DNA of 64,000 bases from JAAYCU01 sp964401335 (lineage in GTDB: Bacteria; Planctomycetota; Phycisphaerae; UBA1845; PWPN01): contig CAYNYK010000010.1 of assembly GCA_964401335.1 (NCBI GenBank), positions 1-64,000 on the forward strand, written 5' to 3'. Below the pieces are notes generated by a model that had not been told where the DNA came from, did not search any database, and saw nothing but the letters and a program-made list of their open reading frames with translations. Below are positions 25,606 through 35,099 of the stretch, piece by piece (position 1 is the stretch's first letter; the number at the start of each line of letters is the position of its first letter). The position numbers were made by a program, and so were the translations under genes.

Positions 25606-26456
25606 TCTGGCGTAAGTTCATAAGACCTCACCTCTTGGCCAAGGGGCTTCTGCTGGTAACGGTGCTGGCAGCGATAGTCTTTTTCCGGTGCGACTCGCCC
25701 GGCAACACCGGGGGGGGGCTTTTTCGAACCACCGAGGGGAAACCGGACCGTTGGACCATCTGTTGCCTGCGCTTGAATATCCTCGACCATAAAACCATTT
25801 GTAACCGGTATGCCGACCTGCTTCGCCAGGTTAAGGAGCTTGACGCCCGCAAGGTGCGGGTGGTCACCGACGAATCCTCCAGCGCGGTATATTATGGGGA
25901 ATATACGAAAATCAGCGATCCACAAAGCGATCGTCTTATTTTCCCTACCCAGTATCAGCGGGACATTGAACTGATTCGGCGATTGAGCGATGGGAATAGC
26001 ACTCCGTTTTTTGGGGCGCAGCCGGAATTGCTGGAAAAGGGCGATTCCTCCCAGCATCCCGAATGGAGTGTTTTTAACGCCAAGGGTGAATACACTCTCC
26101 ATATCGCCGTCTTCTACAACACCGGGTCATTCAATCAGCGCAAGGAGGCCGCCGAGCAATACGTTGCCGCCCTGCGCGACGCGGGGTTCTCGGCCTATTT
26201 TTATCATGGGATCGTCAAAAGCCATGTATTTGTGGGTGATTTTCTGGAGTCTGACATCATCCGGACGCCGGAAGGGTCGCATTGGGGGCCGCGGGTCGAG
26301 GAGTTTGTATCCAAAAATGAGGCGGAGTTCCGACATACCACGGAGAACGGCATGATTCGCAAGCGACTGGTGGGTGAGGGGCAGTATGCGGCGCCCCTGT
26401 CGGTCTTGCGCAAGGTGCCACGAACCAATGAGACCTCGGATTTGGAGCAATATTAA
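25602..26456 (+). CDS. Membrane-anchored protein with SPOR-like C-terminal region
   Basis: A 284-residue protein with one N-terminal hydrophobic segment (LLAKGLLLVTVLAAIVFF) followed by Cys, so either a signal anchor or a lipoprotein. The C-terminal half (YTLHIAVFYNTGSFNQRKEA, YVAALRDAGFSAYFYHG, HVFVGDF) has the strand-helix-strand spacing of SPOR or sporulation-related repeats, which bind denuded peptidoglycan. The start overlaps the rph stop. The assignment to SPOR is by pattern only; the middle of the protein is not recognised. Confidence 0.65.
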   Translation: MIWRKFIRPHLLAKGLLLVTVLAAIVFFRCDSPGNTGGGLFRTTEGKPDRWTICCLRLNILDHKTICNRYADLLRQVKELDARKVRVVTDESSSAVYYGEYTKISDPQSDRLIFPTQYQRDIELIRRLSDGNSTPFFGAQPELLEKGDSSQHPEWSVFNAKGEYTLHIAVFYNTGSFNQRKEAAEQYVAALRDAGFSAYFYHGIVKSHVFVGDFLESDIIRTPEGSHWGPRVEEFVSKNEAEFRHTTENGMIRKRLVGEGQYAAPLSVLRKVPRTNETSDLEQY

Positions 26457-26563
26457 TCCGCTCGGCCCGGTTTGGGGCCCGTGCTTTTCCGGCGGAGGGG
26501 TTCCTGTTCTCGTACCAACCCGAGTACGATTCTGAATTTCAAGAGAGAAATGAGTCAAAGACG

Positions 26564-27199
26564 ATGCGCGAGATTTTAATTGCCACCGGCAACCCCGGTA
26601 AAGCGCGGGAAATGAGAGAAATCCTTACCCCGGCCGACTCGCCCCTGGCCGGCAAGGTTCGCTGGCGTTATTTGACGGAATTTCCCGGCTGGCCGGAAGC
26701 GATTGAGGATGGGGTTACGTTCGAGGCTAATGCACGCCTCAAAGCGACGCATTATGCCAAACTCAGCGGGCTTTGGACATTGGCCGACGACTCCGGGTTG
26801 GAAGTGGATGCTCTGGGGGGACAGCCGGGGGTGCGTTCGGCCCGTTTCGCCGGCGAGACGCGGGACGACGCGGCCAACAACGCTCTCCTGCTGGAAAAAC
26901 TGGCCGGCCTGCCGGACGAACGCCGCACCGCCCGATTCCGGTGTGCCGCGGTGATCAGCGATGGACGGACGATCCTTGCTTCCGCCGAGGGTACGGTGGA
27001 AGGCCGCATCATCGACCGGCCGCGCGGCCGCAACGGCTTCGGATACGATCCTTTGTTCCTCATTCCGACGCTGGGCCGTACCTCCGCGGAGCTGACCGCG
27101 GAACACAAACATGCCATCAGCCACCGCGGGCAGGCCCTGGCCCGTCTAAGTGAGCAATTGCGCGTTCTCCTCGAGGACGAGCCCCTCGACGGACCCTGA
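26564..27199 (+). CDS. rdgB: Non-canonical purine NTP pyrophosphatase (RdgB/HAM1 family)
   Basis: A 211-residue house-cleaning enzyme that hydrolyses dITP, ITP and XTP to monophosphates. The N-terminal signature is ATGNPGKAREM. Other conserved parts are TFEANARLKATHYAKLSG, LADDSGLEVDALGGQPGVRS, GFGYDPLF and AELTAEHKHAISHRGQAL. Length fits the family. It follows the SPOR-like gene by 107 nt; a short GC-rich inverted segment near 26462-26480 might separate the transcripts. Confidence 0.95.
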   Translation: MREILIATGNPGKAREMREILTPADSPLAGKVRWRYLTEFPGWPEAIEDGVTFEANARLKATHYAKLSGLWTLADDSGLEVDALGGQPGVRSARFAGETRDDAANNALLLEKLAGLPDERRTARFRCAAVISDGRTILASAEGTVEGRIIDRPRGRNGFGYDPLFLIPTLGRTSAELTAEHKHAISHRGQALARLSEQLRVLLEDEPLDGP

Positions 27200-27370
27200 A
27201 ATTTTACCGAGTGAGCCGTATTTTACTTGACTCGGCGGCGGGTTTTGTCAAAATAAAAGCGTTCGCAAACCCGCGTCTGAGCCGACGACCCGACCGGTCG
27301 CTCGGCCTTTTCTCTTTTCGGGTGGGCGCGCGGAAGGAAGGTTTTAAGAGTTATAAAGAGGAACACGCGA

Positions 27371-29320
27371 ATGGGAAAACTGCATCACCCCACCTTCCAC
27401 GAGGAAGACACGTTGCGTACCTGGACCGTGCAGGACGCGATGGATTTATACAACATCCGCAACTGGGGCGCCCCCTTTTTTTCCATCAATGACCAGGGTA
27501 ACGCCTGCGTGCATCCCGGCGGGCCCGGCGGCGCCACCGTTGACCTCAAGCAGATTGCCGACGAACTGCAGCGCCGGGGCATTCACATGCCCATCCTGAT
27601 CCGCTTTTCGGATATCCTTCGCGCCCGAGTCGAGGCGATCAATGAGGCTTTCCGCAAGGCGATCGAGGAGTACGGGTACAAGAATCGGTACCTGGGCGTC
27701 TTTCCGATCAAGGTCAACCAGCAGCGACATGTGGTGGAGGAGATTGTTAACTACGGTCGTCCGTATCAGTTCGGCCTGGAAGCCGGGTCAAAACCCGAGC
27801 TGCTGGCCGTATTGGCCCTGCTCGATTCGACCGAATCGCTGGTGATCTGCAACGGCTACAAGGACAAGGAATATATCGAGATGGCCTTGCTGGCCACCAA
27901 ACTGGGCAAGTGCGTCATCATCGTGGTGGAAAAGTTTACCGAACTGCAATTGATCCTCGAAATCGCCCGCGAATTGAACGTCATTCCGCGGATCGGGGTG
28001 CGGGCCAAGCTCAGCGCCCGCGGGGCCGGCCGTTGGGAATCCTCCACCGGTGAACGCTCCAAATTCGGATTGAACGCCACCGAACTGGTCGAGGCCATCG
28101 GTTTTCTGCGCGAAAACGAGATGCTCGATTGCCTTCAGTTGCTCCACTTTCATTTGGGCAGTCAGATTACCAACATCCGTTCGTTGCGCGAGGGCATGGC
28201 CGAGGCCTGCCGGATCTTCGTGGAAATGTACAAGATGGGCGCTCCCCTGCGGTTTTTCGACGTGGGCGGCGGGCTGGCCGTCGATTATGACGGATCCCGG
28301 ACCAACTTCCTCAGCAGTACCAATTACTCCATGCAGGAATACGCCAACGACGTGATCGGCGCCATCCTGGATATCTGCGAGGCGGCTGAGATCCCTCATC
28401 CGGTGGTGATTTCCGAGTCCGGCCGGGCCATCACCGCCCACCACTCGGTGTTACTTTTCAACGTGTTGGGTACCAGCGTCATTCCCGACCCGGTCGTTCC
28501 CCAGGAAATCCCCGAAGACAAGCCCGATCCGCTGCACAACCTTATGGAGGTCCGTCGCAACATCAATCGAAAGAACTTCCAGGAAAGCTACCATGATGCC
28601 CTGCACTACCGCGACGAGTGCCTGAGCCTCTTCCGCCACGGCTACCTTTCGCTCGAGGACCGCTGCCTGGCCGAGGCCATTTTCTGGTCGTGCCTCAAAC
28701 GCATCCTGCGGATCGTGCGCCAGCTCGAATACGTGCCCGATGATCTGGAGGGGCTGGAGCGCTCCCTGGCGGACACCTATTTCTGCAATTTTTCCTGCTT
28801 TCAGTCCCTCCCCGATTTCTGGGCGGTGCAGCAGTTATTCCCGATTTTGCCCATCCACCGGCTTAACGAGAAACCGACCCGGCGCGGCATCCTCGCCGAC
28901 ATCACCTGCGACAGTGACGGCAAGATCGATCGCTTCATTGATCTGCGCGACGTGAAAGACGTGCTTGAACTGCACCCTCCCAACGGCGAGGACTATATCA
29001 TCGGGGTGTTCATCACCGGCGCCTACCAGGAAATCCTCGGTGACATGCACAATCTGTTCGGCGACACCAACACCGTGCATGTGCGCCTGGACGAGGAGGG
29101 CGGCTACCGAATCGAACACGTGGTCAAGGGCGACACCATCAAGGACGTGCTCCATTTCGTGCAATATTCCCCGGAGGACCTGGTCAATCGGCTGCGGCGA
29201 ACGGTGGAGGAGGCCGTACGCACCGGGACCATTTCGTTCGAGGAAGCCGGCCATTTCCTGCGGAAATACGAACACGGCCTTGAGGGTTATACTTATCTCG
29301 AAGGCAAAAGCCCGGATTGA
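27371..29320 (+). CDS. speA: Biosynthetic arginine decarboxylase
   Basis: A 649-residue PLP fold-type III decarboxylase that converts arginine to agmatine, the first step to polyamines. The PLP lysine is K114 in GVFPIKVNQQ. HFHLGSQI, FFDVGGGLAVDY and SESGRAITAHHSVL are also conserved, and the length is typical of SpeA. GAGG lies 8 nt before the ATG. A possible promoter (TTGACT near 27227, AAAATA 17 nt on) lies upstream. Placement just after arginine-synthesis genes gives an arginine-to-polyamine neighbourhood, though it is separated from them by rdgB. Confidence 0.96.
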   Translation: MGKLHHPTFHEEDTLRTWTVQDAMDLYNIRNWGAPFFSINDQGNACVHPGGPGGATVDLKQIADELQRRGIHMPILIRFSDILRARVEAINEAFRKAIEEYGYKNRYLGVFPIKVNQQRHVVEEIVNYGRPYQFGLEAGSKPELLAVLALLDSTESLVICNGYKDKEYIEMALLATKLGKCVIIVVEKFTELQLILEIARELNVIPRIGVRAKLSARGAGRWESSTGERSKFGLNATELVEAIGFLRENEMLDCLQLLHFHLGSQITNIRSLREGMAEACRIFVEMYKMGAPLRFFDVGGGLAVDYDGSRTNFLSSTNYSMQEYANDVIGAILDICEAAEIPHPVVISESGRAITAHHSVLLFNVLGTSVIPDPVVPQEIPEDKPDPLHNLMEVRRNINRKNFQESYHDALHYRDECLSLFRHGYLSLEDRCLAEAIFWSCLKRILRIVRQLEYVPDDLEGLERSLADTYFCNFSCFQSLPDFWAVQQLFPILPIHRLNEKPTRRGILADITCDSDGKIDRFIDLRDVKDVLELHPPNGEDYIIGVFITGAYQEILGDMHNLFGDTNTVHVRLDEEGGYRIEHVVKGDTIKDVLHFVQYSPEDLVNRLRRTVEEAVRTGTISFEEAGHFLRKYEHGLEGYTYLEGKSPD

Positions 29321-29339
29321 TGGCAGGCCTCGGTCGATA

Positions 29340-30362
29340 TCAAAGATGTTTTTTCAAAAAGGCGATGATTTCCGCCCGGCCTTCGGGTGTTTCCTGATGC
29401 CCCACATCGTAGCATAATAACCGCCAACGGTCGGCGGCCCCCAGCTCCGTATACACACGGGTCAGTTCGCGGTCGATGATGTCCAGTCCTTCGACCGGGG
29501 TCAGCCCGTCCTGCAGGCCGGCCAATCCCAGATGCGCCCGGGGGGCGATCAGGGCGTTGATATCCGCCGTCGTGAAAAATTTGAGCAGGCTCGGCACGTA
29601 ATAATAGATGCCGTGCCGGGAAATGCCGCCGTTACGCAGCAGGTTTTTAAAATCGATCAGCCAACTTATATCCACGTTCACATTTTACCGCTCTACTAGG
29701 GGGGCCAGCCACCAGGCCATCGTGCTGCCCATCGAAATGCCCAGTGTGGCCAGCCGGGTCGGGTCAACTTCCGGGCGGTCGGCCAGATAATCCAGCGCCC
29801 GAATGCTGTCGTAAACCATCATGCCCCACAACACCCGCCCCTGCCAGATCATGGCCTTGAACGTGTCCAGTTCCGTATGGTGGTTGCGTTCCCCGAAGCA
29901 CCAGGTGTCCACGCACAACCCCACCCAACCCAGGTCGGTAATCACCTTGGCGTAGGGCGGCGCTTGGAGATACTCGCGGCCCTCGATAAATTCCTTTTTT
30001 CCGATGGTATAGTTGCCTCCGTGCGAGTGGTTGAACAGCACGGCCGGTACCCGACCGGTCAAATTCCGCGGTCGGGCCAGCCAGGCCGGCACCGGTTCGA
30101 GGCCGTTCAGATCGAGTTCGAGCTTTTCCAGGATGTATCCGTCGTGCTCCCGCTCATCCACCTTAAGGGCTCCAATCGGCCGATACCGATCCGGCAAATC
30201 TCCCAGCAGGTCATAAAGCTGCTTCCGGCGTTGCCCGGCGTCCCGACATGCGCGCTGCGGCGAGGCGGGCGCGCCGGGTCCGATCAAGTCATCTCCTTGA
30301 GCCATGTTGGCCATCCCGGTGACTCCAATCCACGATAAAACCTCGCGACGGGTAATGTTCAT
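29340..30362 (-). pseudogene. Alpha/beta hydrolase (acetyl-xylan-esterase-like) broken by an in-frame ochre codon
   Basis: Two minus-strand frames, 29685-30362 and 29340-29681, are in the same phase and together give one 340-residue hydrolase interrupted only by TAA at 29685-29687. The N-terminal part has a twin-arginine-like leader (ITRREVLSWIGVTG), an oxyanion region FNHSHGGN and the nucleophile elbow GISMGSTMAW. The C-terminal part has the remaining Asp and His regions (ALIAPRAHLGLAGLQDGLTP and YDVGHQETPEGRAE). Neither half is complete. The stop replaces the first of two codons where relatives carry a short strand after the elbow. It is either a genuine nonsense mutation or a base-call error; the scaffold has other signs of low quality. 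Confidence 0.8.
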
Positions 30363-31296
30363 GATGGATTACTCCCGCAGGCCGGTGAAAAATGCCCAAC
30401 ATCCGGCCGACGGCTTGAACTGTAATGAAATCACCCCGTTTGGTAAAGCCGGCCGAGGGTGGCATGCGCAAGTCCTTGTCGCGCTGTAGCGGGACAAGGG
30501 TCTGCTGGACCGAGAATCCCTTCTCGATCCCTCACGGTATGCTGACCACTGATTGCTGATCGCTGAAAGCTGACCGCTGTATGCTCTTTCGGGTGGCCCA
30601 CCTCATTAGCGCAGCGCTGAGGTATGGGAGCGATGATGACTTTTCCGGCCGGTGTTACCTTGGCTGGGTGGGTGATCCCGGTACTCCGGGATGGATGAGG
30701 TCAAGATGATTGAGGGCGAGGAGTCTTTTATTTGCGGAGTTGTCTCTGATGAGGTAACACGTACCACAATCGATCATCGTGACCTCACCCTTTGCTGATG
30801 CAAAGGTGGGGCACCCATGCGTTTATGAATGCCAATAATCCCTGCGAAGAAGGAAGGGACACTATTGGTTACGCAATCCAGAGTGAGCATCGGTCAGGGA
30901 TATACCGGCATTATTCATGCGTCAACGATCGGATCTCGCGCCTAAAAGCCTAACAGTCTAATAGTCTAACAGTCTAACAGCCTCGCGTCCTTAACCCGCA
31001 GAGAACCTGCCCACCGAGGAAAAGCGGCGTTGTTGCCGCCGCACCCCATGTGCTTATCTTCCAGCTCATCCATCGTCCGATATGGTCATGGATTTGGCTG
31101 GGCCTGACGGACGCTTGCGATTATCGGCCCTCGGCCGGTCGTAAAAGTCCGATCATGGACGATCGAAAGTTACGTAACGCCTCCATCGAGACGATACGGG
31201 AAACGGCGCAGATTTGCCCCGGGGCGGTAAAGAAGTTATCGGTGCCAGGGATGGTGCGAATGGAAAATGAGGTCCAAACCGCTCGGGGAGAAAGCG
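30363..31296. repeat. Gene-free stretch with several repeat types
   Basis: No credible gene in about 930 bases. It contains an imperfect palindrome related to that at 13936 (30473-30500), a CTGAT-rich repeat (30541-30579; its 24-mer at 30556-30579 matches 41884-41907 at 20 positions), a hairpin GATCCCGG/CCGGGATG near 30675, and about four tandem copies of a 9-10 nt unit with core AGTCTAAC (30950-30982). It is a hotspot of small repeats beside a pseudogene. Confidence 0.6.
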
Positions 31297-32736
31297 ATGG
31301 AGGATTTCCCCAAAATATATCCCATCGTGCGGGGGCGCTCCGCCCTCGATGTGACCGTGTCCAATCGGGAACAGTTGTGGGATTTACGGGCCGAGTTGGA
31401 GCTGGTACGTCAATTCGGAGCATGGGCCTGTCCGGAGATTCTGACCGCTCTGGAAGCCGAGGCTGCCCGCTTGCGGCCGCGCCGGTTTGTTCGTTGGTTA
31501 CGAAGAATCCTCAGACGGGGCGAGCTGCCGCCCGCCGCCCGGATGGCGCGTCTGGAGGATATGTGCGCGATTCTATATAGCGCGATGCAGCCGGTGAATA
31601 GTGAGACAATCGCCCGGATTGACCGGGAATTTCCTGATATTTCAGGGGAGTTGGATATGGCACGCATGAAAAAGGAAAGCAAGAAGTTCCAGGAGGACGT
31701 AGCCGCCGAACTGCAAACCGCCGAGGCGCCGGAACTCAGGGCGATTGTGCAGGAACTCGACGAGTCCTTACGCGATGCGGCCGCTGAGGCATCCGATGCC
31801 GCGCCGGAACCGGTGGTCGACACCGACGCCGTCGAGAATAATGAGCCTGCCGCCATTGCGGAAGATATTGATGCCCTTCTCGAAGAGGTTCAGGCCGAAA
31901 CGGATGAGGCCCAGGGCGAGGATATATTGGCCGCCCTTTCCGCGGTCGAGGAGACCGCCGAGAATCTGGTTGACGCATTGGGAACCTCGGTGGATGCCTG
32001 CGTGGCGGAAGCATCCCTGAATGTTGACGATACGAACAGCGAGATGACGCCGATCGAAGGGGATCAGGTCAACGAGCCGTCCATGGATTCAGTAGCCGAT
32101 GAGCTGATGCGTCAACAGGAACATCTGGATGCGGTGGCCTCGGCTTTTTCCGACGTGACCCAGGAAATCGACACCCTGAACGAATCTATAAGCGAAGTGG
32201 CGGCCGTCGCCGATGAACCGGTTGCGGAAAGCACGGAACCGGTGCATCAAGAAAACGACATGACCACGATGGTTGACGAAGCGACTTCTATGGCTGAGGA
32301 AAGTGCCTGCGTAAAGGAAGAGATGCAGGCCGTGACCGGTGCCGTCGATGAGCAAAACGCCATGTCCGCTTCGGCGTCGAGTACGATTTCATCAAAGGCC
32401 CCCGCGATGGATATAGGGGTGATGACCTCCGAATTGCGCAAGGAAATCGAAAGCCTCAAGGCCGGTGTGCTGACCCAGTTGGATCGGGCCGCCGCTTTGA
32501 TCGAACAGATGGACGGCACGTATCAACGACTGGAGGCCATGACCGCCCGGGCAACCCAGTGGCAGCAGGCGTTGGAGGAAGCCCATCAGGCGGGGCGCAG
32601 GTTTGCCGAAACCCAGGCCGCCGCGGTCGCCGCCCGCGGAGATTTCGAGCAGGCCCAGGCCCGCGCCGACGAAGCCTGGCGAATATGGCATGAAGCGAAC
32701 CGGAAGGCAGGCTCCGCTACCGGTTGCATGGCCTAA
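31297..32736 (+). CDS. Large acidic protein with C-terminal coiled coil
   Basis: A 479-residue protein of unknown function. Residues 1-130 contain an Arg-rich helical part (RRFVRWLRRILRRGELP). Residues of about 130-370 are very acidic and Ala-rich with low complexity. The last 110 residues are a long heptad-type coiled coil (LRKEIESLKAGVLTQLDRAA, QALEEAHQAGRRFAETQAA). There is no signal peptide or membrane segment, so it is probably cytoplasmic and filament-like or scaffolding (inference). The ATG at 31297 has GGAG 7-8 nt upstream; an ATG at 31267 lacks it. An intrinsic terminator follows at 32793. Confidence 0.75.
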   Translation: MEDFPKIYPIVRGRSALDVTVSNREQLWDLRAELELVRQFGAWACPEILTALEAEAARLRPRRFVRWLRRILRRGELPPAARMARLEDMCAILYSAMQPVNSETIARIDREFPDISGELDMARMKKESKKFQEDVAAELQTAEAPELRAIVQELDESLRDAAAEASDAAPEPVVDTDAVENNEPAAIAEDIDALLEEVQAETDEAQGEDILAALSAVEETAENLVDALGTSVDACVAEASLNVDDTNSEMTPIEGDQVNEPSMDSVADELMRQQEHLDAVASAFSDVTQEIDTLNESISEVAAVADEPVAESTEPVHQENDMTTMVDEATSMAEESACVKEEMQAVTGAVDEQNAMSASASSTISSKAPAMDIGVMTSELRKEIESLKAGVLTQLDRAAALIEQMDGTYQRLEAMTARATQWQQALEEAHQAGRRFAETQAAAVAARGDFEQAQARADEAWRIWHEANRKAGSATGCMA

Positions 32737-32792
32737 TCCTAAAATACATCCAAAAAGCCCTCCGAAAAAATAGTGTATTTCAGCTTTGGGGT

Positions 32793-32816
32793 GCGCCGCC
32801 AACGGCGGCGCTTTTA
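32793..32816 (+). terminator. Intrinsic terminator
   Basis: GCGCCGCC and GGCGGCGC pair perfectly around AAC, followed by TTTTACTT. It is placed 56 nt after the acidic coiled-coil gene. Confidence 0.8.
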
Positions 32817-32975
32817 CTTGCCAGGGGGTTGGTTCAAGCCGTGGCTTGGCCGTTCTGACGAGTGATCCTGTCACGGTCACTTGTGCGGAGGGGGGGGTTC
32901 GTTGCGGATGACGGGCCGCAAGGATTACAATCCACATCTGATCGAGATGGGGAACGAGGGCAAACCGGAGCGGTT

Positions 32976-34322
32976 ATGGATCTCTTTGCCGAACAACGAC
33001 GGGCCGCTTATCACCGGGTTCAACCGTTGCCGGTACGTATGCGTCCCCGCACACTCGATGAATTTGTCGGGCAGGAGCATTTTGTCGGACCGGGCAAGTT
33101 GCTCCGGCGCATGCTGGCCGCCGATCGCCTGAGCAGCGCGATTTTCTACGGTCCGCCGGGCACCGGCAAAACCACATTGGCCCATATCATCGCTCAGGTC
33201 ACCAAAGCGGCCTTTGTCGAGCTGAACGCCGCCGGCGTCGGCGTCAAGGAGGTCCGCGAGGTGCTCGAACAGGCCAAGCAGCGCCTGGCCTCGAATGGTC
33301 AGCGAACCGTGCTCTTTCTTGACGAAATCCACCGTTTTAATCGTGCCCAGCAGGATGTCCTGCTCGACGACGTGGAAAACGGTTTGATTATCCTGATAGG
33401 GGCGACGACGGAGAATCCCTTTTTCAGTGTTAATTCGCCGCTGGTTTCCCGCAGCCAGATTTTCCAATTCCAGCCGTTGAGCCGGGAACATATTGCCGCC
33501 TTGTTGCGCACGGCCGTGAGCGATGCTGAACGCGGGCTGGGGTGTTTCCGCATCGAACTGACTGATGAAGCCGTTGCCCATCTGGCCGACACCAGTGACG
33601 GCGATGCCCGCCGGGCTTTGCTTGCTCTGGAGGTGGCCGTCCTGTCGCAATTGGACGAAACGGGGCGGCCGAAAAGCGAGCCGATTCTTGTCGATCTGGC
33701 GGTGGCGGAAGATTCCATTCAGCGCAAGGCCATCGTCTACGAGGCCACGGGTGACGAGCATTACGATGCGGCCAGTGCTTTAATCAAGAGTATGCGGGGC
33801 AGCGATCCGGATGCGGCCGTCTATTGGCTGGCCCGTATGTTGGAGGCGGGCGAAGACCCGCGTTTTCTCGCCCGCCGGATTGCCATTTGTGCCGCCGAGG
33901 ATGTGGGTAACGCCGATCCGATGGCCCTTGTAGTGGCCAACGCGGCCGCGGCCGTCACCTTATTGGTCGGCATGCCGGAATGCCAGTTGCCGCTGAGTCA
34001 GGCGGCCATTTATATTGCCTGTGCCCCCAAATCCAATGCCTCGGCGCTGGCTATCTGGTCGGCGGCCAAGGACGTTCGGGAAGGTCGAACTCTCCCGGTA
34101 CCTAAACATTTGCGGGATAGTCATTACAAGGGGGCGGCCCGGCTTGGACACGGCGAGGGGTACAAGTACGCCCATGATGGTCAAGATGGTTTTGTGATCC
34201 AGGATTATCTGGGTGTCGATAAGATATACTATAACCCAACAGACCGGGGGCGCGAGGCGGCGATGCGTGCGTATCTGGAAAAGATTCGCCGCCCGACAAA
34301 TGACGATAAGGCCTTGTCGTGA
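32976..34322 (+). CDS. rarA: Replication-associated recombination protein A (RarA/MgsA)
   Basis: A 448-residue AAA+ clamp-loader-like ATPase that acts at stalled forks. Walker A is GPPGTGKTTLAH, Walker B is LFLDEIHRFNRAQQD, and sensor 1 is GATTENPFF. The C-terminal MgsA part contains DEHYDAASALIKSMRGSDPDAAVYWL and PKSNASALAI. The frame is open upstream from 32862, but the ATG at 32976 gives the family N-terminus (MDLFAEQR) and has GGAG just before it. Confidence 0.95.
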   Translation: MDLFAEQRRAAYHRVQPLPVRMRPRTLDEFVGQEHFVGPGKLLRRMLAADRLSSAIFYGPPGTGKTTLAHIIAQVTKAAFVELNAAGVGVKEVREVLEQAKQRLASNGQRTVLFLDEIHRFNRAQQDVLLDDVENGLIILIGATTENPFFSVNSPLVSRSQIFQFQPLSREHIAALLRTAVSDAERGLGCFRIELTDEAVAHLADTSDGDARRALLALEVAVLSQLDETGRPKSEPILVDLAVAEDSIQRKAIVYEATGDEHYDAASALIKSMRGSDPDAAVYWLARMLEAGEDPRFLARRIAICAAEDVGNADPMALVVANAAAAVTLLVGMPECQLPLSQAAIYIACAPKSNASALAIWSAAKDVREGRTLPVPKHLRDSHYKGAARLGHGEGYKYAHDGQDGFVIQDYLGVDKIYYNPTDRGREAAMRAYLEKIRRPTNDDKALS

Positions 34323-34359
34323 TTGCCTGCAACCCAGTTGAAGGAGTGTACAACGGGTC

Positions 34360-34932
34360 ATGATTAAAAAAGAATTGCGTAAAATACTTCGCGAAAAGCT
34401 CGCCGCCGTTGAGCCGGCCGCTTTTCACGTTCGGTCCCTCCAGGCCTGCAATCTGCTGATTGCCACTGAAGAATATAAGCAAGCCGAGGTGATTATGGTT
34501 TTTCTTTCCCTGCCTACCGAGGTCAACACCGGCCCTTTGGTGCACCATGCCTGGCGGGACCGCAAGCGCGTCCTGGCGCCCAAGGTGAGCTGGGAACAGC
34601 GGCGGATGCTGCCCATCGAAATCCAGTCGCTTTCCGATGACGAATTGACCGAGTCGCAGTTTGGCATCCGCGAGCCGGCTCAGGGTCTCCCCTTCCCCAT
34701 CGAAAACATCGATCTGGTTATCGTGCCCGGTTTGGGATACGACTTGCGCGGCAACCGCATCGGTCGCGGCCGAGGGTTTTACGACCATTTCCTCTCCCAT
34801 CCGGAGTGGCACGGTATTGCCTGCGGGTTGGCTTTGGCCGAGCAGGTCGTGAAACAAGTACCCGTGGTCGAAAAGGATCGCAAGGTCGATATGCTGGTCA
34901 CCGATCAAGCGGTCTATCGATTCAACCAATAG
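34360..34932 (+). CDS. 5-formyltetrahydrofolate cyclo-ligase
   Basis: A 190-residue enzyme that converts 5-formyl-THF to 5,10-methenyl-THF with ATP. The N-terminal basic Lys/Arg pattern (KKELRKILREKLA), VPGLGYDLRGNRIGRGRGFY and the closing DMLVTDQAVYR segment are the family signatures. It starts 37 nt after rarA; a ribosome binding site (AAGGAG) is present but unusually far upstream. Confidence 0.92.
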   Translation: MIKKELRKILREKLAAVEPAAFHVRSLQACNLLIATEEYKQAEVIMVFLSLPTEVNTGPLVHHAWRDRKRVLAPKVSWEQRRMLPIEIQSLSDDELTESQFGIREPAQGLPFPIENIDLVIVPGLGYDLRGNRIGRGRGFYDHFLSHPEWHGIACGLALAEQVVKQVPVVEKDRKVDMLVTDQAVYRFNQ

Positions 34933-35099
34933 CATAATTTCCCCCTAACCTCTCTCCTTTGCGCACCACCCGATCCTCATTTCTTGCATTGGCCGGCAAA
35001 ACGATTATCCTTAACCCATGGCGCAAATGTCCGCCTGCTTACTGAGCAAATGAAAATGTTACCTCTTCTTGAAGTCGGAACAGGCAAGGAGTAGGCAAA

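Noticed and set aside
32862..32975. 38-residue N-terminal extension of RarA
   Set aside because: Not family-like, and the internal ATG at 32976 has a good ribosome binding site.
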